Shown here one piece after another: positions 1 to 7,595 of a DNA stretch of 64,000 bases. This DNA is from Bacteroidota bacterium. GTDB taxonomy: Bacteria > Bacteroidota > Bacteroidia > Chitinophagales > Saprospiraceae. The notes under the pieces were generated by a model. It did no database searches. It worked only from the letters and a program-made list of their open reading frames with translations, and was not told the origin of the DNA. The position numbers were made by a program, and so were the translations under genes. How positions within the stretch are numbered: the stretch's first letter is position 1; each line of letters starts with the position of its first letter. The stretch spans positions 1 to 64,000 of the forward strand of contig JASBVF010000001.1 in assembly GCA_030147525.1 (NCBI GenBank), read 5' to 3'.

Positions 1-580
1 CGTCGCAGTTGTTGTCGATGCCGTCGCAGACTTCAACAGCGCCAGGGTTGATGGCCGGATCGCTGTCGTGGCAGTCGCCCTCGCAGACCATATAGCCCTC
101 CTCGTCCGCATCCACTTCGCCGGCCAGCAGTTCGCCATCGCAGTTGTTGTCGATGCCGTCGCAGACTTCAACAGCGCCAGGGTTGATGGCCGGATCGCTG
201 TCGTCGCAGTCGCCCTCGCAGACCATATAGCCGTCCTCGTCCGCATCCACTTCGCCGGCCAGTAGTTCGCCGTCGCAGTTGTTGTCGATGCCGTCGCAGA
301 CTTCGGTGGCACCGGGGTTGATGTCGGGATCGCTGTCGTCGCAGTCGCCCTCGCAGACCATGTAGCCGTCCTCGTCCGCATCCACTTCACCGGCCAGCAG
401 TTCGCCGTCGCAGTTGTTGTCGATGCCGTCGCAGATTTCGGTGGCTGCGGGGTTGATGTCGGGATCGCTGTCGTCGCAGTCGCCCTCGCAGACCATGTAG
501 CCGTCCTCGTCCGCATCCACTTCACCGGCCAGCAGTTCGCCGTCGCAGTTGTTGTCGATGCCGTCGCAGATTTCGGTGGC
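1..580 (-). repeat. Tandem 135-bp coding repeats (45-residue MopE-like units)
   Basis: The string gttgttgtcgatgccgtcgc recurs at 8, 143, 278, 413 and 548, exactly 135 bp apart each time, with only scattered substitutions between copies. Each unit encodes one CDGIDNNCDGE / CEGDCDDSDP module with four Cys and many Asp. The near identity at DNA level suggests recent expansion or gene conversion. The array continues past the left edge. Confidence 0.93.
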
Positions 581-2200
581 TGCGGGATTGATAGTTGCAT
601 CCGTATCATCGCAATCATCCCCTCCACATGCAGAGTCGTAAAAACCATCTAAATCAGTATCCAAGCACAAAGAACCACAATCCTTAGAATCCGGGCCACT
701 GAAGGTCCAACCGTAGTCGTCTATCAGAGATTGTCGTGCAGCTTCACCATTGCAATATTTTAATTGATAAACCCCTATGGTTACATTGGGTTTCACAGAC
801 TGCGATGCCCAACCGATGAGGGTGTTGTCGTAGTTGGTGATAGACATTCCGGCCGATAGAAACATATCCCCCAAGTCAGTCGGGACATTGGTCATGTTCC
901 AGCTACTTAAATTCTGGTCAAATGAATAGGCTTGGAAGAACATGGCTTTCATAAAAGTGGCACCGGTGATATCCCAGCCACTTATATCCTGATTGAAAGC
1001 AGAAGCCTGGTAAAACATTATTCCCAGATTTGTCACATTGGATACATTCCAGGCACTTATGTTCCCATTAAATAAATCTGCTTGTTGAAACATGTTGCCC
1101 ATGTCCGTTACATTGGACACATTCCAACTATTTAAGTCCTGATTAAAAGCATCGGCTTCAGCGAACATGCTGTTCATGTTGGTCACATTAGACACATTCC
1201 AACCATTTATATCCTGGTTGAAAGCAGAAGCCTGGTAAAACATGCCCCCCATATTCGTCACATTAGTCGGTTGCCAGGTACTAATATTTCCATTGAAGGT
1301 AGACGCTACCGAAAACATGGATTGCATAGTCGTCACGTTGGATACATCCCAACCGCTCAGGTCCTGATTAAAAGCAGCGGCATTAGCGAACATGCTGTTC
1401 ATGTCGGTCACGTTAGACACATTCCAACTATTCAGGGGTTTATTAAAAGAAGATGCATTTTGAAACATTTGGAACATATTGGTCACATTTGATACATCCC
1501 ATGTACTTATGTCCCCATTGAAGGAGGTAGCGTAGGCAAACATGGCTCGCATAGTCGTCACACTGGACACATCCCAATTGTTCAAATCCTGATTAAAGGA
1601 GCTTGCACCAAAGAACATTAATTCCATGGTGGTCACATTGCTCACATCCCACCCGCTGATATCCCCATTGAAATTAAGGGCGCTTTGAAACATGGCGTTC
1701 ATATTGGTGACGTTAGCTATGTTAGGCAGGTCGGTTGCATTGTAGGTTAAATTGGTTGCTGTATTATATGCGCTTTCCATTCTCGACCAGACAATGTCTC
1801 CCCATTGGTCAATGGACAGAATTTTTTCATTGTCGATAAAACCATTGAAATGAATACCCGGAAAGGTGCCACGAATCCGAATCGTATAAATGCCGGCTGC
1901 ACCAAAATCGTGGGTTACATTGCCTGTGATCCCAAATTCGTCAAAGTTACCGTCATTATCCCAGTCCACATCGTAATTGTAAGTTTCACCGGAATAGGTG
2001 GGGATAGTAATGGAATTATCGTTAGAAATTCCCGGATTGTCTGTTTTCCAGGTGGTTATATAGGGGGCCTGACCTGTTGCAGGGTTACTTGCTAAAAGTA
2101 AAAGGACAGATAATAATCCAAAAAGGAAAAAAATCTTTTTTGGATAAATCTTTTCTATGGGATGGTTCGCAACTGATCCCAAGGTGCTTAGCTTGTTCAT
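1..2200 (-). CDS. BspA-like surface protein with PKD-like N-terminus, DUF285 repeats and MopE-type metal-binding repeats (3' end off window)
   Basis: An exported surface protein read leftwards from ATG at 2200; it is still open at base 1, so the C-terminus is missing. Residues about 20-45 form a signal peptide with a hydrophobic core and end at Ala-Thr-Gly-Gln. A PKD-like segment follows (motifs VDWDNDGNFDEFG and THDFG..GIYTIRIRG). About a dozen 25-residue repeats of the form NVTxMxxMFxxAxxFNxDLSxWDVS come next, typical of the BspA/DUF285 leucine-rich family. After a Cys-rich linker the protein enters 45-residue repeats carrying CDGIDNNCDGE and DADEDGYMVCEGDCDDSDP, the MopE-like putative metal-binding type. 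Such proteins act on the cell surface in adhesion or binding (family knowledge; no ligand can be read here). A T9SS sorting tail is expected off window but not seen. The hybrid regulator gene immediately upstream on the same strand is a likely controller (inference). Confidence 0.85.
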   Translation of the reverse strand, partial: MNKLSTLGSVANHPIEKIYPKKIFFLFGLLSVLLLLASNPATGQAPYITTWKTDNPGISNDNSITIPTYSGETYNYDVDWDNDGNFDEFGITGNVTHDFGAAGIYTIRIRGTFPGIHFNGFIDNEKILSIDQWGDIVWSRMESAYNTATNLTYNATDLPNIANVTNMNAMFQSALNFNGDISGWDVSNVTTMELMFFGASSFNQDLNNWDVSSVTTMRAMFAYATSFNGDISTWDVSNVTNMFQMFQNASSFNKPLNSWNVSNVTDMNSMFANAAAFNQDLSGWDVSNVTTMQSMFSVASTFNGNISTWQPTNVTNMGGMFYQASAFNQDINGWNVSNVTNMNSMFAEADAFNQDLNSWNVSNVTDMGNMFQQADLFNGNISAWNVSNVTNLGIMFYQASAFNQDISGWDITGATFMKAMFFQAYSFDQNLSSWNMTNVPTDLGDMFLSAGMSITNYDNTLIGWASQSVKPNVTIGVYQLKYCNGEAARQSLIDDYGWTFSGPDSKDCGSLCLDTDLDGFYDSACGGDDCDDTDATINPAATEICDGIDNNCDGELLAGEVDADEDGYMVCEGDCDDSDPDINPAATEICDGIDNNCDGELLAGEVDADEDGYMVCEGDCDDSDPDINPGATEVCDGIDNNCDGELLAGEVDADEDGYMVCEGDCDDSDPAINPGAVEVCDGIDNNCDGELLAGEVDADEEGYMVCEGDCHDSDPAINPGAVEVCDGIDNNCD
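850..1735 (-). repeat. 75-bp coding repeats (25-residue DUF285/BspA LRR units)
   Basis: About twelve tandem units of 75 bp, for example gtca-initiated units at 1332 and 1407. They encode the WDVSNVTxM..MFxxAxxFNxD repeat. Units are more diverged from each other than the 135-bp units in the same gene, so this array is older. Confidence 0.85.
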
Positions 2201-2496
2201 AATTATTGTGTTTAAGTGATGAAAAAGCCTACCGATACAAACTGTATTGGTAGTGAGTCATGACGAATCAGTCCGGCAAAAAATAACAAGTCGGCGAGCC
2301 CCTTTCTGGGTAAGGACTGATGGTGACTTGTTCCTGTCAGCCTGACTGATTTCCGGTAGCTAACCTAAAAGTTCCCCGCCGGGCAGGCATGGAGATTTTC
2401 GTTCCGGGCATGGAGGTTTTGGTCAAATACATAAAATAGGAGATTCAGTCCATCTGAACTGTTTGAAAAAAAAGACATTAACTAATTGAAAAACAA
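2201..2496. other. Regulatory intergenic region with 21-bp spaced direct repeat and an inverted repeat
   Basis: No gene is seen here. It separates the hybrid regulator stop from the surface protein start, both on the minus strand. It holds an 8-bp inverted repeat (aacaagtc at 2285 and gacttgtt at 2325). It also holds two copies of gcatggag.ttttcg/ggt starting at 2387 and 2408, a 21-bp period. That spacing matches AraC-type half-site spacing and makes the region a candidate operator (inference). Confidence 0.4.
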
Positions 2497-5322
2497 CTAC
2501 TTGAGACTTTGAACTGGTGGTTCGCCAAATTCTTCTGAAAACATGCGGGAAAAATAGAAGGGATCGTTAAAGCCGACGGTGTAGGCCACTTCGGAGACGT
2601 TCATGCCCGAAGTTTGGAGGAGTTCCCTGCCCTTGTACAGGCGATAGCTTCTCACGTAAGCTACAATAGACTGGCCGGTGAGTGCTTTGACCTTTCGGTA
2701 CAATTGGGATTGGCTCATGTGCAATACCTTGCAAAGTTGGGGTATTTCGAAGTTGGCGTCAGCAAGGTGTTCTTCAATAATTTCATTCACCTTTTTTAGA
2801 AAGGCATCTTCGATTTGGGCTTCTTTTCCGACCACTAAAGCTCCCTTCTGGATAGGCGCCTGGTGGAATTTGAAGGATTTCCCTCCAGCATACCGGATTT
2901 GCAATTTCCTCCTCAACTCGATGAGTTTTTCCAACCGGACCATCAATTCTTTTTTCTGGAAGGGCTTTGCGAGGTAAACATCTGCCCCCTGTTCCAGTCC
3001 TCTGATCCTGGAGTCGACATCTGTCTTGGCAGTAAGCAGTATAATGGGGATATGGCTGGTTCGTTCGTCGTTTTTCAAAAATTGGGTGACCTCATAACCG
3101 TCTTTTTCCGGCATCATCACATCGCTGATGATGATATCGGGTACAGTTTCCAGGGCCTTTTCGATGCCCAATTGCCCGTTCTCTGCCCAGATGACAGTGT
3201 ACAGGTTTTGCAGACAGGTACGGATATAAATCGCCACATCGGCATTGTCTTCGATGAGGAGGGCCAACGGGGGGACATAGTTTTCTGAAAGATCTGTCTT
3301 ACTAATGGAAGACATTTGTTCAATATCCTCACCTTTTGTAGCCAACTCAGGTTTTGTTCCCAATGGTAAATCAAGGCTTCGGGCTGAGGACTTCCGAATG
3401 GGGAGATAGACGGTGAATTCAGCCCCCTCACCGGGCTCACTTTTCACCGAAATACGCCCGCCCATTAATTCCACCAGCTCTTTAGTGAGGGCCAAACCTA
3501 TACCGGTGCCTTCACCGGTCCGGGTATGCGTGTCGTCCACCTGGTAAAAACGGTTGAAGATGTTCTTGATATGTTCTGCAGAAATACCCGTGCCGGAGTT
3601 CCAGATCTTTATCTGTAGAAAATGCTCATTGTCACCGTTGGTACCTGAAGTGTTGGTAGTACCTGCCACCTCATTGACATTGAAGACGACCTTTCCGCCC
3701 TTCGGAGTGAATTTGAGGGCATTGGACAGCAGATTGTAAATGATTTGCTGCATTTTTTCCCGGTCGTAGTCCATCTCCAGCGATTTCACTTCCGGCCAGA
3801 AGGTCAATTTGATCCGTCTGGTTTCAGCATTTGAATAAAAATTGTCCGAAAGGTATTGCAGGAAACTTATCACATTGCCCAGTTCCCATTGCACCTGCAT
3901 TTTTCCGCTGTCGATTTTCGACAGGTCGAGCATCTGGTTGACAAGGCGGAGCAGGTTGCCGGTGTTGCGCAGGATGAGCTCTTTAGCTTTTGCGGGCTGC
4001 TTTTCTATTTCTTCTGCCATGCCGGAGATGACCGTCAGTGGGGTACGGAACTCGTGGGTGATATTGGTGTACAGTTTTGTCTTGAGCGCATCAATTTCTC
4101 GAAGGCGTAACATGTCGGCCGTCTCCCTTAGTTTACGGATCTGGTATGTGCGGACAAAATTCAAAAAGGATAGGATGGCCAGTCCGTAAAGGCAAAAGGC
4201 CCACCAAGAAAGGTACATAGGACGTATGACATGAATTGGAATGGCCAGTTCCTTCTTCGACCAGACCCCTGAGTAGCCTTGTCCGGCAACGTGGAGCGTG
4301 TATTTCCCATAAGGTAATCCGCTGATGCGCAGCAAAGGTTCTCTTAGATAGGCCCATTCTCCATCGAATCCTTCAATCTGATATTTGTAATGGTTGGCAG
4401 GTTGTCGATAATCCAGCAGGGCAAACTCCAGGCGGAAGAACTTATCGCCCGGACGCAGGGCGATGTTCCCACTAGCGAGCAGTTCGGGTGTGAGGTCGGT
4501 CAGTTTATTCTTTTTGGCCAGAAACTGGTAATAACCCGTTACTTGCAGGGGGATCTGCTCTGCTGACAGGTCCGTTTCAAAATCACGGGGATGGAAGGCT
4601 GTCAGGCCGTCTACCCCTCCAAAATACATGCGTCCATCTTTACCCTTAAAGCTGGCTACCCGGTTGAATTCATTGTGGGCAATGCCATCTTTGACAGAAA
4701 AGACATTGACAAAGCGGGTCTCTTGATTGAACCGCATCAGTCCATTGTCGGTACTTACCCAGAGATTACCGAATTCATCCGGGAGGATACAGTATATGGT
4801 ATTGGAAGGCAGTCCATCCTGTATGGTAATTGATTGAAAATCATTGTTTGTCCGGTCCCAGCGCAGCAGGCCCTCCCCGTTGGTGGCCAGCCAGAATATG
4901 CCCTCCGGATCTTCGTAAAGATCCCGTAAGTCAGAGAACGGTATCCGGTGTTGTTCATCCACGATATCCCCAGTCCCATAAAAATCGGTGATGCAAAGCT
5001 CTTTGGAGATACGGTAACATCCCGCACTGCCTACAGCCCAATAGTGTTGGTCCTGATGGCTGAAAATAATCCGGTAAATATTGCCGGATTGAGGTACTAT
5101 CTGGCCACAGGCTGGAACCGGGCTGAATTTGTTGTCCCGCATGTCCCAAACCCAAAGCGTCCCATCCTCGTTGCCTAAAAGATATCGCTGATCTGGTAAA
5201 GGGAATTCAGCCCAAAACAGAATCCTCTTTGGATTTCCATTGACAAAATCATGCCTCGCGAAATAATTTTCGGAAACTTTCTTGTCCGATATTTCCACGG
5301 AACGAAAAACACCGCCAATCAT
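2497..5322 (-). CDS. Hybrid two-component regulator (HTCS), C-terminal part after a frameshift
   Basis: The larger half of a hybrid two-component system regulator whose first half lies at 5375-6583 in another frame. This frame is open up to the seven-C run at 5431-5437; ATG 5322 is only the first Met in it. In order: last propeller repeats, a Y_Y_Y domain, one membrane segment (about residues 370-390), a HisKA dimerisation domain with phospho-acceptor His423 in NITHEFRTP, and an HATPase domain with N-box (NLLSNALKF) and GTGIGLAL. A receiver follows with Asp734 in IISDVMMP and KPF, then a C-terminal AraC-type double helix-turn-helix. Members of this family sense an outside ligand through the propeller and drive transcription of neighbouring genes. 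The likely target is the BspA-like surface gene next to it (inference). All domains look complete, so only the frameshift disables the gene. Confidence 0.88.
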   Translation of the reverse strand: MIGGVFRSVEISDKKVSENYFARHDFVNGNPKRILFWAEFPLPDQRYLLGNEDGTLWVWDMRDNKFSPVPACGQIVPQSGNIYRIIFSHQDQHYWAVGSAGCYRISKELCITDFYGTGDIVDEQHRIPFSDLRDLYEDPEGIFWLATNGEGLLRWDRTNNDFQSITIQDGLPSNTIYCILPDEFGNLWVSTDNGLMRFNQETRFVNVFSVKDGIAHNEFNRVASFKGKDGRMYFGGVDGLTAFHPRDFETDLSAEQIPLQVTGYYQFLAKKNKLTDLTPELLASGNIALRPGDKFFRLEFALLDYRQPANHYKYQIEGFDGEWAYLREPLLRISGLPYGKYTLHVAGQGYSGVWSKKELAIPIHVIRPMYLSWWAFCLYGLAILSFLNFVRTYQIRKLRETADMLRLREIDALKTKLYTNITHEFRTPLTVISGMAEEIEKQPAKAKELILRNTGNLLRLVNQMLDLSKIDSGKMQVQWELGNVISFLQYLSDNFYSNAETRRIKLTFWPEVKSLEMDYDREKMQQIIYNLLSNALKFTPKGGKVVFNVNEVAGTTNTSGTNGDNEHFLQIKIWNSGTGISAEHIKNIFNRFYQVDDTHTRTGEGTGIGLALTKELVELMGGRISVKSEPGEGAEFTVYLPIRKSSARSLDLPLGTKPELATKGEDIEQMSSISKTDLSENYVPPLALLIEDNADVAIYIRTCLQNLYTVIWAENGQLGIEKALETVPDIIISDVMMPEKDGYEVTQFLKNDERTSHIPIILLTAKTDVDSRIRGLEQGADVYLAKPFQKKELMVRLEKLIELRRKLQIRYAGGKSFKFHQAPIQKGALVVGKEAQIEDAFLKKVNEIIEEHLADANFEIPQLCKVLHMSQSQLYRKVKALTGQSIVAYVRSYRLYKGRELLQTSGMNVSEVAYTVGFNDPFYFSRMFSEEFGEPPVQSLK

Positions 5323-5374
5323 ATTGATTTTTCCATCCCTTCTGTCAAAGCAATGAACCCAATCATACTGTTGG

Positions 5375-6583
5375 TTAAACAGCGTCTGGTAGGACCGTTC
5401 CTCCTGTTGATAATAAACCGCTCCAAAATGCCCCCCCTATCCAAACGTTTCCTACCGTGTCTGCTAAAATGCACCTCACCTGGTTGCCTAAGGGGTTTTG
5501 AGTATCATAAGCCTCTTTGTTGAAAAGCACCTCAAACCGTTTGTAAGAAGGCGTAAACTTGTGGAGCCCATCGGGCGTGCATACCCAGTAATTGCCCTGC
5601 CGATCGCTAAAGAAGGAAAGGTTTTTTGAAAATGTATGGAGTTCATAGGGGAACGGCAGCAAGGGGGTGCACCGATAGTCTTTGAAAACAAAAAGGCCAC
5701 TTTTCAGCGGCAGTAAGATAGATGGGCCAAATTTGTCGTTCCAGCGCCCTCCCAAATAATCCAGATTGTTTAAAACTGAGTAGGTAAGAGCATCGCAAGG
5801 CTTATATTCTATTTCCGGACCTCCGTCCTGCGTGTATTTTTCAATTATCAATTGGTAGGAACTGTCTTTTTTGCCAGGCGAGACAAATTCCAACAACCCT
5901 TCTTCATTAATGTAAGATATTTTTTTGTTAGCGTCATTGTTTATGAAAAGCAGGTTTCCCAAAAAGAAATATAAATCATTGAAAGCTATGCTTGCTCCAT
6001 TGGCGTGTGGCGTGTAGGTGGAGTAGCCCAATAGTTTTTCTACCGTTTGGTCCGTTTTCACCACTAACTGAAACCCTTTTTCCTCCGTAAAACGATAGAC
6101 AAGGTTTGGCTTGACCAGAAGATGTATGTCTCTCTGCTCATTGGGCATTAAGTAGCTGATTCCATTTTGGTCAAAGGGCAACTCTGGAAATTTCTCTTCC
6201 AGGGGTATGACTTTTTTACCGATAGGGTCGTAAATGTCAATTTTTCCGTCTGTATGGTAGGACCCTTCCACATCCCCGTAGGTTATCCAGAGATTGCCAT
6301 TTTTGTCTTCCGCCAATCCAACCACCCGGTTGCGCTGGAGGCCATCCCGTTTGGTCAGTAGTGTGAATTTTTTTCCATCATACCGGTTGAGTCCGTTGCG
6401 GGTACCAAACCACAAAAACCCTTTCTGGTCTTGAAGCCCGCAGAGCACTTCTCTACTGGCCAGTCCATCTTCCACACTGAGGCGTTGATGATTGAATTGC
6501 AGGACCTGTGCTTGTACCAGGAAGGGGAAAGTACAATGCAAAATGAAAATGCCTAGCGCAAACCCTTTTTTCAATAAGTTCAT
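5375..6583 (-). CDS. Hybrid two-component regulator (HTCS), N-terminal sensor part before a frameshift
   Basis: The first half of the regulator continued at 2497-5322. ATG 6583 is preferred over the upstream ATG 6619 because it starts a clean signal peptide (MNLLKKGFALGIF...LVQAQ). Propeller repeats follow (FLWFGTRNGLNRYDG, GNLWITYG, GNYWVCTPDGLHKF). The frame leaves the family pattern at GNVWIGG, where the coding strand has seven Gs (5431-5437). With six Gs the reading continues as GHFGAVYYQQEERSYQTLFNQ and joins the downstream frame at MIGGVF. The joined protein would be 1,361 residues, the normal length for the family. Either a one-base insertion inactivates the gene, or a homopolymer sequencing error or phase variation is involved; the sequence alone cannot tell. 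Confidence 0.88.
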   Translation of the reverse strand: MNLLKKGFALGIFILHCTFPFLVQAQVLQFNHQRLSVEDGLASREVLCGLQDQKGFLWFGTRNGLNRYDGKKFTLLTKRDGLQRNRVVGLAEDKNGNLWITYGDVEGSYHTDGKIDIYDPIGKKVIPLEEKFPELPFDQNGISYLMPNEQRDIHLLVKPNLVYRFTEEKGFQLVVKTDQTVEKLLGYSTYTPHANGASIAFNDLYFFLGNLLFINNDANKKISYINEEGLLEFVSPGKKDSSYQLIIEKYTQDGGPEIEYKPCDALTYSVLNNLDYLGGRWNDKFGPSILLPLKSGLFVFKDYRCTPLLPFPYELHTFSKNLSFFSDRQGNYWVCTPDGLHKFTPSYKRFEVLFNKEAYDTQNPLGNQVRCILADTVGNVWIGGAFWSGLLSTGGTVLPDAV

Positions 6584-6639
6584 ATCTTCGAGGTCTGAAG
6601 CAGAAGTGGTTCGTCCCATAAAATTTGTAATTCATGATT

Positions 6640-6885
6640 TCGTTTTGAGAGGATTCCAACCATAAAAAAAACCACTCACCCCCTTCACAAATATATCTTT
6701 TTCGTTCAAAAAGCCAATGAAAACAACGAACCAAAATTCATTGAGCAATTGAACAAAAGTGATTTGTACGGCTTCAAGGAATCGCCTTTCCATGCGGGGG
6801 AAGCTGCCACGGATGCGGACGGTATAAGTACCTGCCGTACCGTAATCATGGGTGATCCACCCGGCTGGAACCTTACCTGGATTGG
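6640..6885 (-). pseudogene. Remnant of a BspA/PKD-like surface protein
   Basis: Read on the minus strand, about 6885-6790 encodes PAGWITHDYGTAGTYTVRIR followed by GSFPRM. This closely matches the PKD-like segment THDFGAAGIYTIRIRGTFPG of the surface protein at 1-2200. Nothing further of that family is recognisable on either side; the frame then runs on without similarity to a stop near 6640. This is therefore a short fragment of a second, lost copy of that surface gene. Confidence 0.65.
6688..6718 (-). promoter_or_regulatory. Candidate promoter of the frameshifted HTCS gene
   Basis: On the minus strand TATATTTG (6695-6688) fits the Bacteroidota -7 element TAnnTTTG. ATTG (6718-6715), one mismatch from the -33 TTTG, lies 19 bases upstream. 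The start codon is about 105 bases downstream. The promoter overlaps the tail of a decayed surface-protein fragment. Confidence 0.5.
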
Positions 6886-7008
6886 TTCATAAAGGAGTAC
6901 GGGGTAATGTGACAACTACCGCTATATGCATCACTTTCAGCCAGGTAAATATGCAGACGGCGGTTTCCCAAAATGGTTGCGGAAACTGCGGGAGAAGGCG
7001 GCATCTTG

Positions 7009-7540
7009 TTAGCCCACGGCGTAGGCCACCTCGGCGACGGTGAGGTGTTTCCCCGTTTCGAGCAGGCGACGACGGGGGTGGAATGTCGTCACGCCGTTCT
7101 GGTAGCCAAAATAAAGCTGGCCGCTTTTTGATTGGAAATGCGAGATGCGGTTGAACTCGTAATGCGGCAGCCCATCGCCGGGCAGGAAGGTCCTCGACAA
7201 TTGAGAGGTTTTGTTGAACTGGATGATGCCATAGTCACTGCTCATCCAGAGGTTGCCAAATTCGCCTGGGTAAACAGGACGATGTCTTCCGGTCGGAACA
7301 GGTTCAGTCCGTTGATGCCGGCAAAGAGTAATTGGCCGCCTGGCCCGATTGAATACGTCCCGGTATTATCATTTAGTTCAATTCATAAACAACGCTGGTG
7401 CCAGTACCGCCCCTATTTACTGTGGCCCTCACATCGAGCAGCGCTAGCTGACCACTGCTGAGCCGAAAAAGAAACAGTTGGTGGAAACGATGGCCACAGT
7501 TTTGAACCAGACCCTTGCCGCATAAGGTAAATCATCCAAA
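7009..7540 (-). pseudogene. Mosaic of broken HTCS regulator fragments
   Basis: Minus-strand reading gives at least three regulator pieces joined out of order. About 7540-7270 reads as sensor-like sequence ending GGQLLFAGINGLNLFRPED, the end-of-propeller motif. In another frame 7270-7075 reads GEFGNLWMSSDYGIIQFN, then LPHYEFNRISHF and GQLYFGYQNGVTTFHP, which normally precedes or repeats that same position. It is fused directly to RRRLLETGKHLTVAEVAYAVG, the last helix-turn-helix of the AraC domain, about 600 residues further along in intact relatives. The open part 7009-7245 is too short to be functional. The pieces look like the products of recombination between paralogous regulator genes. Confidence 0.7.
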
Positions 7541-7545
7541 AATGT

Positions 7546-7553
7546 TATATTTG
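7546..7553 (+). promoter_or_regulatory. Candidate -7 element of the intact HTCS gene
   Basis: TATATTTG matches TAnnTTTG and lies 42 bases before the TTG start at 7596. No good -33 TTTG stands at the usual distance, so only the -7 half is supported. Confidence 0.4.
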
Positions 7554-7595
7554 TCCAACCTCAATCAGCAAGCTGAATTTCCTAACTGAGAACCC

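Noticed and set aside
1-580. CRISPR-like regular repeats
   Set aside because: The 135-bp units are coding throughout, in frame with a surface protein, with no unique spacers.
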